A DNA stretch of 64,000 bases from Neoceratodus forsteri (taxonomy: Eukaryota > Chordata > Ceratodontiformes > Ceratodontidae), in assembly GCA_016271365.2 (NCBI GenBank), contig CM028129.1, forward strand, positions 1,005,157,501 to 1,005,221,500. The letters run 5' to 3'. Every line of letters starts with the position of its first letter. Position 1 is the stretch's first letter. The notes under the pieces were generated by a model. The model was not told the DNA's origin, did no database searches, and saw nothing but the letters and a program-made list of their open reading frames with translations. The position numbers and the translations under genes are program-made. Of the stretch, positions 10,540-21,038 are shown piece by piece.

Positions 10540-11250
10540 TACTGATCTCACCTTATCTGGCTCCCATTCCTATAGTCACACATACTACAGGCTTCTGCTT
10601 ACTTGTGTCCTTAGTTTCCTTCTTCCTCTCTGGGTGGAGTGGCTGTACTTCTCATAGTTCCTTATGGTGCTCTGGGAATTCTAGGTACACCCTATCTGGG
10701 TGGAGTGTGTATGTAACCATAACAACAGTTTTTGGTGTTTCTTTAGTACTCCCTATCTGGGTTCTGAGTATAAATCATATTACAAGAACTGGATGTTCCT
10801 CATTTACTTCTTATCTTGGTAGGGTTACCACCTTTTAAAAAGCTCAAAGTGGGACATTTCTTACTGAAACATGATTTTTCGCAGGACAATATGTAGTCTC
10901 AACCAAGATAACAGACTTGTATTGTGTAAATAATTAGAATTAAGACTAAGTGTTGTAGTTTTTTAACTGTTTTTAGTGTCTCATGCCATTTTAAGGTATT
11001 TTAGTTAAGGTATTATGTTGTTTTGCAGCATTTAGAGGAAAGTCAGAAAATATTTTGTTTTGCTATAATGTCAGGGCATACAGTATTTTTTATGTTTTTT
11101 TGCAGGACACAGCTGCCCAAATCAGGACTGTCCTGCAAAAATATGGACAGGTGGTAACCCTATATGTGGGTAGACTGCATGTGTACTCATATTAATTAAT
11201 ACTTGATGTTTCCTAAGCATCACCCTATCTGGGTGATATGTATCTGTAAC
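10540..11250. repeat. degenerate minisatellite around CCCTATCTGGGT
   Basis: The core CCTATCTGGGT or a close variant occurs near 10550, 10630, 10691, 10752, 10810 and 11224, at roughly 60-80 bp spacing before the interruption. Several units continue with GGAGTGxxTGTATGTAAC. The array is interrupted by the MITE at 10822-11160. The 135-residue open frame at 10431-10838 is a translation of these repeats. Confidence 0.6.
10822..11160. mobile_element. MITE with GGGTTACCACC termini
   Basis: The left end GGGTTACCACCTTTT and right end AGGTGGTAACCC are inverted repeats and TA flanks both. The inner sequence carries the mirrored phrases AAAGTGGGACATTT and ATATGGACAGG and the internal pair GCAGGACA/TGTCCTGC. 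It sits inside the CCCTATCTGGGT minisatellite and is therefore younger than that array. TA could be a mariner-type duplication or part of a longer repeat, so the superfamily is open. Confidence 0.6.
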
Positions 11251-11798
11251 TTAAGATTGTTCCCCATTGGTTAAGCATTATTTTTGATGCACTCATGGTG
11301 CCTGTTTATTATACTTTATCTAAGCTGACTCTATTTGTATCCTAGTATGCCTGCTCTTTAGTTTGCTGCTTCTCTGGACTATTTCTGGAGTGCCCTGGAG
11401 TTACTAGGTACTGCATAACTTGTAGGTGTGTTGTTTAAACGTATTGTAAATTGAGGACTCTCACTGAGTGGAGTTATCATTGAAATTCAAGCATGATCTG
11501 AAAGGGACTGCTGCTGCTGCCTTTTACTTCATATTGGTTCTCTGCATGGACCAAGAATTCTTGGATCCTAGCACTCCTCTATATAATCATTAAGGCATGT
11601 AGTCCCAACCCCTTTTGCAATATTCCTATTTGCTGAGGTATGATCCCCCTAGTTGTATTTCATGGACTTTATAGAACAGGTAATCATTACAAGGTTTTCT
11701 CCTTCCTACAGGAAGCTGAGGTGAGGCCTACATTGGCTGTCCCTGGACCTCAAATTAGGCTTCTGCTGTCTCTACTGTTGCTCCTGTCCAGAGACATC

Positions 11799-12145
11799 GG
11801 GCAGGATTCTTGAATTCTTAGATCTCCGCAAGCCCTGGTGCACTGATGATATGGTGCATGGGGCTTGCAACAATTTAACTGGGTTTTCTACCCCATGCAG
11901 CAATTGTCGCAAGGTAGACCAACTTTCTCTGGTATACATTGCGGTAATCCTGGGGGCCCTTTTTATGGAGCTTACATCAGATATTTGGTGCAAGTTGCCA
12001 TAACTCATGGAAACTGTCACAACTGAACCCGAGATTGGAAAATTGGGTGCATTTGCAGCAAAGCATTCGGCACATGGCCAGAACCTAAGAGTGGTGCTGC
12101 AGGAGCTGGACCCAAGCCCTGTGCCAGATTTCAAAAATCCTGCCC
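11799..12145. mobile_element. small MITE with GGGCAGGATT termini
   Basis: GGGCAGGATTCTTGAA on the left matches the complement of TTCAAAAATCCTGCCC on the right with one mismatch. The flanking triplets ATC and ATA are not identical, so the target duplication is uncertain. The pattern is reminiscent of the GGGCCC-ended elements. The minus-strand open frame at 11772-12134 spans the whole element and looks fortuitous. Confidence 0.55.
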
Positions 12146-12199
12146 ATATAGTTTAACCTAGGTCCAATCCCTGCCCACTGCAGGGTTTGTTTTTCTCCC

Positions 12200-12629
12200 T
12201 CCAACCAATGCTGGTGCAAAACAAGAGGTTTAAAGATAGTTCACATGACTATCAACAGCCTTAGGCCCAATCTCCATGAACTTGAAGCCTGGATGGACCT
12301 TTACACTCCAGACATAATATCCATCACTGAGACCTGCCTCAAGCCCTTTGTGCAAACTCAGAAGATTGAACTCTCTTGGTTCACTGTCTTCAGGAAAGGT
12401 ATGTTACAAAAATAAAGGTGGAGGAGTCCTAATGTATGTTATGTCTGCTCTAAATTCCACTCTGTCTAGTATCCTTGACCTTGAGAACTCCACTTATGAG
12501 GCTGTTTTGTCAAGTTACTCCTAGGAAGTATAAAACAAGTCTACGTGGGGTGTGTCTATAATCCCCCCCCCCCGAGTAGTGATCACAGCTTAGATTACCT
12601 AACAAGGATCCTGACCTAAAAATCCCTGG
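12200..12629 (+). pseudogene. LINE B, endonuclease N-terminal segment
   Basis: This is the first exposed piece of a plus-strand LINE. It reads NSLRPNLHELEAWMD and then DIISITETCLKP, the N-terminal half of an AP-type endonuclease where E is a metal ligand. GGGVLMYV and YNPPPP follow at about 12420-12575. Frameshifts are present after FRKG. The sequence stops at CCCTGG, where a CR1 begins, and the next residues (PGDFKI, the conserved GDFN block) resume at 16773. The rest of this LINE lies at 16773-17157, 17576 to about 18280, 20486-20802 and 27145 to about 28203. Confidence 0.75.
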
Positions 12630-13009
12630 GAGGGTGTCCCATTTGTTACAGGCTGAGGGGGCTGGAGGAAGAAGTACAGGGACTCTGAAGGGTGCTGGCA
12701 GGGGTATGATGGACCCCAGAGAGGAGAAGTTGGAGCGAGCAGAGAAGGAACATCAGGGCTGGATCTAGGGAGAAGGTAGGGAGGGGGGTAAGGATAAGGA
12801 GGGCATAGGGGCAGTGAAATGAGGAAGGCTTAGGGCAGGAGAGGAAGGGGGCAATGGGCACCACTGTAGGGGAGCACAAAATAGGTTTGCAGTGTTGACT
12901 GATGAGGTGGAAGAGGAGGTATCAGAGGTCTGTGGGGGGGGGGATGGGGAATTGAAGGGAGATGAGTGTCCAGGGGTCAGGAGTCAGGCTGAGATAGGGA
13001 CTAAGGGTA

Positions 13010-13691
13010 GTGGAGGAGGAGGATAGACAGAGAGGTGACACCAGGGGGGAGTTATCAGGTGGGGAGGATGTGGGAGTCGCAAATGGAGAGGAGAGATATA
13101 ATAAGGAGAAGGGCAGAGTAGATTCTGGATATGAGGATATAGATAATAGCAGGAGGGATGGTACAAGGCAGGAAGAAGGGGGTGCTAGTGCTGGGGGATT
13201 CTATACTGAAAGGGGTCCGATAAGGAGCAGAAGAGAAAGGCATAGTTGCATCTGGGTAGAGGCTATTCTGTGGTTGACTGTGGAAAGCGCAGAGCAAAGA
13301 GTTCTCAATGTGAATGAAGGGGAAGGAGGAAACCATACATAATGGTGCATGTTGGTATGAACAATTTGGCGAGGAAGATGGTACAGGTGTTAAAGGGGAG
13401 GTTCAAAGATCTGGGAAAGCAGTGTGAGGAGGTGGGGGTCAGTGGCATTCTTGGAGGTACTCCCAATTCCCTGTGCGAGTACAGCAAGGGAAAAAAAGGA
13501 TACAGGAGTTCAATGAGTGGCTGAGGGATTGGTGCCAGACCAGGAAGTACAGATTGGTGGCAGACTGGGGTAATGTGTGGAGCAATTGTGACCTATATAC
13601 AGGAGACAGGTTACATTTGAGCATGAGAGGGAAGGGAGTACTGAAACAGGAGTTAGAAGGATATATATCAACCAAGTTGAATTTAAACTAG
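13010..13691 (+). pseudogene. CR1 ORF1 with SGNH/GDSL esterase-like domain (broken)
   Basis: The SGNH hydrolase blocks are visible in order: VLVLGDSILKG at about 13182-13214 (block I, nucleophile Ser in GDS), VHVGMNNLA at about 13345-13371 (block III, normally GxND, here GMNN), and DRLHLSMRGKGVL near 13607-13645 (block V, Asp-x-x-His). The intervening NEWLRDWC segment is typical of esterase-type CR1 ORF1 proteins. A stop follows GDSILKGVR and the frame changes between blocks, so this copy cannot make an active protein. Upstream acidic sequence from 13010 is probably the N-terminal linker. The family role is a lipolytic or RNA-associated ORF1 function in CR1 mobilisation. Confidence 0.7.
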
Positions 13692-13765
13692 GAGGGGGTG
13701 GTGGAGAAGGGACCGTTGGGGGGGGCGTCTGAAAAGGGGAGCCTGAAAAGCTCACCCCCCTAGTT

Positions 13766-16668
13766 ATGAGTGAAGTTAGTAGGGAAGGAGCACTGGGGGA
13801 AAAAAAGAGAGGGAAGAATAAGGGTAAGGAGGGAAAGGAAGCAGGTTGGAAAGTGGTCTCTTTGAATGCTAGAAGCCTGGGGAATAAGGCAGCAGAGATA
13901 CAGGCTTTCCTGGTAGTGGAGAGGGTAGACATTGTGGCGATCATAGAAGCATGGGCTACCCAGTACCAGGACTGGGAGATGATGATCCCGGGGTTTAGGT
14001 TATACAGAAAGGATAGGGCTAAGGCGGGGGGATTGCAATCTATGTAAGGGAGGGGATAAAGTGCGTAAGGGAGGGGATACATTGCATAAGGGAGGAAAGG
14101 GAGGAGGGGTGGAAAGAAGCCCTCTGGATGCTGTTTCAGGATGCAAAGAATAGGGCACTGAGGATGGGGGTTGTGTAGAGGCCACCAGATCAGGCGAGTG
14201 ACCTGGATACGGAATTGGCTGAGCAAATCAGGAGAATCTGCAGGAATGGGAGCACAATGGTGGTGGAGGATTTTAACCTACCAGGGGTGGAGTAGGGCAT
14301 GCCATCCACCATGAGTGCAATGGAAATGGTCCTGTTAAAGGCATTTCAGGAATTCTTTCTTACACAGCTGGTCCAGGGGCCAACTCAGTTAGAGAGGACT
14401 CTGGACATTGTGCTAGAGAATGGGGAGTCGATAAGAAATCTGAAGGTGAAGGAACCACTGGCTGGGAGCGACCACTATTCAGTGTGGTTCATGCTCAACA
14501 TGAGACAGAAAATGGGGAACGGACACAAGGGTGATTGAGTTTAAGAAGAAGGACTTAAAAAAAATAGGGAAAATTTGGGCACTTATCTAGCAGGCATGCA
14601 TCCGCACATGGATGCAGACCAGAAATGGGACATGATAAAGGAAGGGTTGGAAAAGGCTATGGAGAAATGCACTAGGAAGGAAGGGTTGGAAGAGGTTATG
14701 GAGACATGCACTAGGGAGAAAAGTAAGAAGAGTAGGGCAAAGAAACTGAGTTGGCTGACACAGGAGGTCATGGAAGGGGTGAGGGCCAAGAGGGCAGCAT
14801 TTCGAAAATATAGGAAATTGGGAAGGGAGGAGGATAAGGATATGTATACAGGGAAATCCAGGGAGGTTACCAGAATGGTCAGGGCAGCCAGTGCTTCCAA
14901 GGAGCTAAGACTGGTGCAGGGCATCAAAACTGAAGAAAAGGAATTCTTCTGTTACATTGGAGAGTGAAGAAGAAGCAAGGACCAGCTGGTGAGGATTAAG
15001 AAGGATGGGGGGGGTGGGTGGAGAAAGGGGAGGAGAAGGCAGAGGCACTGAATGAGTATTTCTGCTCTGTATTCACTCAGGAGAAGGGGGGAAGATACCT
15101 CTGGTGATGGGGATGGTGGGTAGCAGGGAGAGGAGAAAACAGATATAGGGATCACTAAGGACAGGAAACTGGAAGGGCTAAGGGTATTAAGGGTGGACAA
15201 AGCACCTGGACCGGATGGCATTCATCCTAGGGTGCTAAGGGAGTTAGCAGAGGACCTGGCGAGGCCACTGGCTGACTTGTTCAATACCCCCCCTGGACAT
15301 GGGATATGTACCACTGGACTGGAGGATGGCCCATGTGGTACCCATCCACAAAAGTGGACCAAAGTATGAACCAGGGAACTATAGGCCAGTGAGCTTCATA
15401 TCAATCATGGGGAAGCTCATGGAAACCATCCTTAAAGAGCACCTGGTGAGCTTCCTGGAAGATTATGGTCTCCAGGATGGTCCACAGCACGGGTCTGTCA
15501 TGGGAAGATCATGCCAGACCAACTAGGTAGAGTACTATGACTGGGTGACATGGGAACTGGACAAGGGCCATGCAGTGGATATCTTGTATTTGAACATCAG
15601 CAAGACCTTTGATTCAGTACCACATGGGAGGTTGGGGGGGCTGGAATATCTGGGGGCGGGACCAAAATTGGTGAAATGGATCATGAACTGGCTGAGGGGA
15701 AGGCAGCAGAGTGTGGTAGTGGAAGGGGAACTCTCATCACCATGAGCAGCGACAAGCAGGGTGCCACAGGGATTTGTATTGGGACCGGGTGCTGTTTGGG
15801 ATATTTACTGCTGAGATCTCACATGGGATCTGGAGCAAGATCAGTCTGTTTGCAGATGATACCAAAATGGGATCTATGGTAGATGACATTGAGGGGTGGA
15901 AGGGATTGCAGGAGGACCTGACTAAGCTGCAGGAGTGGGCAGAAACATGGCAGTTAGGGTTGAATGCCAAGAAGTGCAAGGTTCTGCACTTTGGAGCAAA
16001 GAACCAGGGGAGGGACTATCACTTGAATAGAGTACTGTTGGGAAGCACTACAGAGGAAAAGGACCTAGGAGTAATCATAACGGGAAGCATGAACAACTCT
16101 GCTCAGTGCAGGAAGGTGGCAGCACAAGCCAACAAAATGCTGGGGTGTATAACTAGGGGGATGTTGTCCAGAAAGAGGGAGGTTATACTTCCCCTATACT
16201 AATCATTAGTCAGGCACCACCTGGAGTACTGCGTGCAGTTCTAGCACCCGTTCCTGAAGAAGGACATCAGGTTATTGGAGGGGTGCAACGCAGAGTCACA
16301 AAGATGATCCAGGGATTGGAGGACAAACCCTATGAGAACAGACTGGGAGAGTTAAAGATGTATTCATTGGAGGACAGGAGGGATGGGGGGGATATGATAG
16401 AGACCTTTAAGTACCTGAAGGGGATAAACAAGACCAATATGAAGGAGATTTTCCAGTTGAGAAGGGGAAGAGACATAAGAGGGCATGGACTGAGATTGGA
16501 AGGGGGAAGATTTAGGAGGAAGGTAAGGAGAATTTTTTTCACAGAAAGGGTGGTGGGCAAGTGGAACACCTTATCAGAAGAGCTGATGTCTTGTAAGATG
16601 GTGGGCAGTTTCAAGAGGGGTTGGGACAGGGTAAGGGGAAGGAGAAGGGATACTTTGATGGGTACGTA
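13766..16668 (+). pseudogene. CR1 ORF2, endonuclease-reverse transcriptase (broken)
   Basis: The endonuclease begins with VVSLNARSLGNKAAEIQ (about 13853) and shows SDHYSVWF at about 14468-14490. RT blocks follow: APGPDGIHPRVLREL (about 15207), PGNYRPVSFISIMGKLMETI (about 15372), LYLNISKTFDSVPH (about 15584), and SLFADDTKMGS (about 15846), in which the catalytic FADD is intact. The C-terminus contains MLGCITRGMLSRKREV and KWNTLSEELM, the usual CR1 end. Multiple frameshifts and stops split the frame (for example at about 14047, 14540, 14967, 15526 and 16203), so the gene is dead. The minus-strand open frame at 13510-14226 is an antisense shadow. Confidence 0.85.
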
Positions 16669-16772
16669 GGAAGGGCAGCTGCAAAATGAAGGGCTTGCTG
16701 CACACTCGAGCAGGTTTGCTAGACTATGTGGCCTGTTTCTGCTGGCAAGTTTGTATGTTCATAAGTTCGTAT

Positions 16773-17157
16773 TCCTTGGTGACTTTAAAATAAACTAAAC
16801 CAATGATATGGACAGTGGCTATAAGGCTGCCTTGCCCGATGCACATCTCAGACGTTTTATTACTGCGCCCACTGGAATGAAAAATAAATCAAGTAACCAT
16901 ATTCTCCTTGACTGGGTTCTAGTCAATAAACCTGATTGAATCGGAGCCACAGGCATATTTGCTGACTCCCTCAGTGACCATTCCCCAATTTTCTGCATAT
17001 GGAAGAATAACATCCTGTAACCCCCGCCTAGACTCATCCTGGCATGTGATTATTCTAAAATTGATTTTAGTTCTTTCCTGAATATCCTCTCTGAAATCCA
17101 CTGGGACACTACAAGACATCTTCCTAATGTCAGTTCTGCTCTTGATTTCTTCTTTAA
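16773..17157 (+). pseudogene. LINE B, second endonuclease segment
   Basis: LINE B resumes after the CR1 with GDF and then GYKAALPDAHLRRF, NHILLDWVLVN and ADSLSDHSPIFCIW. These are the C-terminal endonuclease blocks, and SDH carries the catalytic Asp-His pair. A stop and frame shifts are present after NKPD. The segment ends at a TTAA (17154-17157), where a MITE is inserted. Confidence 0.75.
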
Positions 17158-17575
17158 AGGAGAACTGCACTGAATCTCTCATTTTACCTAGTAGAAGCTA
17201 AGTACTGGCTCAAATTCTGTTATTTGTTCCATCTATATGGACCTGTTAGTAACCTCAGTGGATGTTTCTGATTTACACTCTGATGTTAAGTGCCATTTTA
17301 GAACTGTATGATGTAGTTTATGTCCCACTCAACCATAGAGTTCTATAAAAGAACATGCATGCATTGTTCCAACAATGGAAGAGTAGAACAGGGACATAAA
17401 CTACAGTACATCATACCATTCTAAAATGGTTCTTACCAGCAGCATGTAAATCAGAAACACCACCAGAATAACTGAAAAGCCTGTACAAGCTAAAGCAATA
17501 ACAGAATGTTGAACAACTTTTTTAAAAACAGCTTCTACTGGAAAAAATAACTTATAGATTCAGTGCAGTTCTCCT
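17158..17575. mobile_element. piggyBac-like TTAA MITE, family 1
   Basis: AGGAGAACTGCACTGAATCT at the left end is the exact complement of the right end AGATTCAGTGCAGTTCTCCT. TTAA flanks both sides (17154-17157 and 17576-17579). The whole 418 bp is a near-palindrome centred at about 17365, with arms such as TAGTTTATGTCCC/GGGACATAAACTA. Removing it and one TTAA rejoins the LINE B frame. There is no coding content, so movement would depend on a transposase elsewhere. Confidence 0.9.
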
Positions 17576-18280
17576 TTAATAGCTTATTCTCAGTACCTGT
17601 AGTTAAACATGCTCATTTCAAGCAGCTAAGAGCAAAGGGTTACTGTTCTAAATGGATTGGTAGCAAACTCAGAAAACTCATGAGGCAGAGAGAAAAGGCT
17701 TGGGGGAATTTAAATTCACTGGTCTCACGGCTGACTGGCAGAGATGCAGGAAATTATGGAATACCCACAAAATGAACCTCAAAAAACATTAAAAGAAAAT
17801 TTTACAGAAATCTACAGGAAAAAAAAACTATGTGACCATAAAAATTTCTGGGCACAGATTAATTCTCTATTAAAGGGTCATTCTGGTCCACTTAAGCATG
17901 ATATACATAGTAGCTGATGATCAATCATACAGTGATTTTTGTTAGCTTTTTTACTGATTTGGATAGGTTTAAACCTATCTCTGGGCATTCCCTCACCCCC
18001 CCCCTGACCAACCTGAAACAGAGGTTATTTCCTGAATTTCTCTTCCATCTGATCTCGTGGAAGGAGGTACTAACCCAGCTGGGGCAGTTAAAATTGATGG
18101 CTCAGCTGACTTTGACAAACGTGAACCTAAATTTATAAAATAGGGTGCCCCAGTCATTGCCTTGCCTCTCAAATTGCTCTTATAAGTCATTATTGGAGGA
18201 GTTTGGTGGTCCCAAGGAACTTAGGTAAAAAAGGGCAGATGTGCACCAAAGTCACTTCTAGTCCACCCTTCCCCCACTAT
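17576..18280 (+). pseudogene. LINE B, linker and RT N-terminal segment
   Basis: After the MITE the LINE frame continues as SVPVVKHAHFKQLRAKGYCSK and later LRKLMRQREKAWGNLN, the basic linker between endonuclease and RT. A stretch with LGKKG at about 18215-18235 may be the RT region just upstream of NYRxIS. Stops at about 17776 and later make it a pseudogene. The right boundary, where a minus-strand CR1 begins, is approximate. Confidence 0.6.
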
Positions 18281-19451
18281 ATAGTGGTTATCCACTTGCC
18301 TTCTCATGTGCCCATCAGGGCATCTAGCTGCTTTTTGAAACTATGTACATTTGGTAAATTAATAGTTGGGGGCAGACTAGTCCAGTGCCTGACGACTCTC
18401 TGTGTGTAAACATTTCCTCTCTTGCTAGTCTTAATATGGTCTCCCCTGTATCTGTTTGTTGTGGATTCTAGTATTATATTCAGTACCCTGAGGACAAAAC
18501 CCAAATCTGGCAGTAGTACTTCATTTTTTTATTAGATTATACAATAATATAAGGTTTCCCCTTAAACATCTTCTCTCAAGGTTATGCAGCCCTAGTCGTG
18601 TCTGTCTGGTTTTGTAATCGAAGGTGTCACATCCATGTATAATTTTTGTAAATCTTCTCTGCACTTTCTTCACACTTCGTATGTCCCCCCTCAAGTATGG
18701 TGACCATAACAACAGTCTAGGTGTGGTCTAGTCAGGGATCTATGCAGGGGCAATATGACCTCACTCTGCCTGCTAACAACATTTATTTTGATACATCCTA
18801 ATATTAGCCACTGCCGTGGAGCTATTTGACCTGAAAGAGAAGTTTGATTGGATTATGATACCCAGGTCTCTTTCCTCAGTAACAGATTTTAACTCTACAC
18901 CCCAGCTTGTTCTTGATACCCATATGAATTACCACACACTTATCGGGGTTAAACTTCATATCCCATGTTATAGCTCAGTTCGGAAGGGTATCTAAATCAG
19001 CTTGTAACTTTGCAGTATAATCTTGACTGCAGGCTCTGTCCCCAATTTTTGTGTCATCTGCAGATTTGTTAACTGTTCTATTTAATTCATAATGCAAGTC
19101 ACTGATGTATATGTTGAAAAGCAGGGGACCCAGTACTGAGCCCTGCAGTACATCGCTCGTCACATTGACATAATCAGACACAGCACCCCTGACCCTCACT
19201 CTTTGTCTTCTTCCTGTTAACCAGTGACAGACCCGTTGTACCACATTGCTGTCAATATTTAGATTATTTAACTTGAAAATCATCCTATTCTGAGGTACTC
19301 TGTCAAAAGCCTTACTTAGGTCCATATAAACCACACCACAAGGAACATTTTGGTCAAGGAGGTCACTAATTGTTTCATAGAAAGTTAAGAGGTTTGGCAC
19401 ACAAGAACAACATCTAGTGAAGTCATGTTGTGTCCTATCTAATGGCCCTTT
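18281..19451 (-). mobile_element. CR1 (minus) in LINE B, 3' half
   Basis: On the minus strand this holds the RT core and C-terminus of a CR1. SQHDFT is replaced by TQHDFTRCC near 19435; then VYMDLSKAFDRVPQ (about 19305-19330), LQGSVLGPLLFNIYISDL (about 19110-19160) and KSADDTKIGD near 19050, where the usual F of FADD is S. C-terminal parts are VQRRFTKIIHG and RHWTSLPPTINL. The 178-residue open frame at 18975-19508 is the best preserved piece. The upstream motif INDYRPISLTSILGKI of the same strand appears at 20400-20465, separated by another CR1 piece and an inverted duplication. Confidence 0.75.
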
Positions 19452-20259
19452 AACATAAGAAACATAGAAACGTAGACTCTCATGGCAGATAAGGACCGCT
19501 TGGCCCACCCAGTCTGCCCATTTCCCTACCTAATGGATGAGCTGCAGATCCTAGTTAACCAGCAGCCTACTTCTTTCTACCCCAACCCCCTAGAATTGCC
19601 TTATGACTGTCCCATGCATGTTTGAATTCAACCACTGTTTTTGACTCCACAACCTCCTCCGGAAAGCCATTCCATGCATCCACAACCCTCTCTGTGAAAA
19701 AATACTTCCTACATTACCTCTGCTCTAGAGCTGCCCCCCTTCAAATTGTGCCCCTTGTTCTTGCACAGCTCTTTTTTGAAAGATGCTACCCTCTTGGACT
19801 TTGTTGATTCCCTTGAGGTACTTGAAAGTTTCTATCATGTCTCCCTCTCCTCCTTTCCTCGAGGCTATACATATTAAGCTCCTTTAGTCTCTCTTAATAT
19901 GTCTTCTGGTGCAGACCCTGCACCATTTTAGTTGCACTCACCCATTTTGGCAAAGTCAGCCCTCCTGAAGTCCAGTACTTTTGCCTTTGTATGGCTTGAC
20001 TCTATTGCTGTGTTTATTGTGAACCATACTGTTCAATGGTTGCTAGTTCCCACATGGCTACCCACTTCTACACCTGTGATCCTCTCTCCATCTCCATTTG
20101 AGAGAACCAGGTCTAAGATTGCTCCCTCTCGAGTGGGTTCCAATACTAGTTGTCTAAGGCATGCCCCCTGTAGGGCATCTAGAATAACCCCACTCTTAGA
20201 AGTGGCTGCTGCAACTGCACTCCAGTTAACATCTGGCATATTCAAATCACCCATCAGCA
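19452..20259 (-). mobile_element. CR1 (minus) fragment with internal deletion
   Basis: The 3' tail is the CR1 end written on the minus strand (AACATAGAAACGTAG, GACCGCTTGGCCCACCCAGT), followed by the ORF2 C-terminus around 19640-19920. At about 19930-19940 the sequence jumps directly to endonuclease blocks: LDFRRADFAKM, VGSHVGTSNH and MLMGDLNMPDVNW (20033-20260). All of the RT is missing between these points. The right boundary abuts the inverted repeat at 20260. Confidence 0.7.
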
Positions 20260-20610
20260 ATCTATGCTGCTTGTCAGTCAGTAAGTGATATTGTTCGAAG
20301 TATGGAGTTGATTATAAACCAGTATCTCCTGCACTTTAACTAGGAAGATTAGCACTGAGATGAGATGGTAGTTCTCCCCTCGTTTACTATTTATACTTTC
20401 CAAAATATGATCTTTTAGTATTTGTTCCTTAATTTTACCCAATATCGATGTCAAGCTGATGGGTCTGTAGTCATTGATCAGCAGGAACGAGGGGAGAACT
20501 ACCGTCTCATCTCAGTGCTAAGCTTCCTAGCTAAAGTACAGGAGATACTGGTTTATAATCAACTCCATACTTCGAACAATATCACTTATTGACTGACAAG
20601 CAGCATAGAT
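20260..20610. repeat. 125-bp inverted repeat with 101-bp CR1 spacer
   Basis: Positions 20260-20384 are the reverse complement of 20486-20610 with about five mismatches. The right arm is LINE B itself (plus-strand NYRLISVLSFLAKVQEILVY). The left arm is an inverted copy placed inside the minus CR1 composite. The spacer (20385-20485) is CR1 sequence coding INDYRPISLTSILGKIKEQ on the minus strand. Such a structure fits template switching or repair at the CR1 insertion point rather than a TIR element. Confidence 0.85.
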
Positions 20611-20802
20611 TTAGGAAGCAGTATGGGACTGACACAGGCCTGGCTGAGACTGCCTACTAGGTGTATGGATAACAGGCTTATGACTGATGCAGCCTTACAG
20701 ACCTCACCAACGCTTTTGATTTGTTCAATCAGAGCCTACTGTTTGCCAAGTTATAGCATTTAGGTCTTGATAGTCTTCCTGTTGCTGATTTAAACACTAC
20801 TT
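20486..20802 (+). pseudogene. LINE B, RT fingers segment
   Basis: The plus strand reads ENYRLISVLSFLAKVQEI, equivalent to the NYRPIS block of LINE RT, followed by frameshifted GSSMGLTQAWLRLPT and a region equivalent to the SKAFD block (LTNAFDLFN in another frame). It ends at ATTTAAACACTACTT (20788-20802), which is duplicated at the far side of the L1 insertion. Confidence 0.7.
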
Positions 20803-21038
20803 TTTATTTTTAAACTTTATTTATTAAAGAGTTGGTATTCAGGAACAGGCAACTACATTACAGCATTATATACACCATATTATTACATATTCAGGTACAG
20901 GCATGGGCTCTGAAATACATTGATTTATCTTAGGCAGCAAAAGCGAAATTTAAGACTTATGTCATAGCTCAAGAATAATTCTTCAAGACTGATCTACTAA
21001 CATATTATTGCTGTCTATCTCTACAATAAAGCTTCTTC

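Larger units (their letters stand above)
12630..16772 (+). mobile_element. CR1 LINE inserted in LINE B
   Basis: A 4.1-kb plus-strand CR1 holds an ORF1 with an SGNH hydrolase core (13180-13690) and a broken ORF2 (13766-16668). It is flanked by TCCCTGG (12623-12629) and TCCTTGG (16773-16779), a near-identical target duplication. Joining the flanks restores the frame of LINE B through its conserved GDF motif. The 3' end lacks poly(A) and finishes in TTTGTATGTTCATAAGTTCGTA. The length is close to that of a complete CR1. Confidence 0.85.

Noticed and set aside
10431..10838. 135-codon hydrophobic open frame that could be a membrane protein
   Set aside because: It coincides with the CCCTATCTGGGT minisatellite and ends in a MITE terminus.
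13510..14226. 238-codon open frame on the minus strand
   Set aside because: It is antisense to CR1 ORF1/ORF2. The proline-, leucine- and serine-rich translation comes from the purine-rich sense strand.
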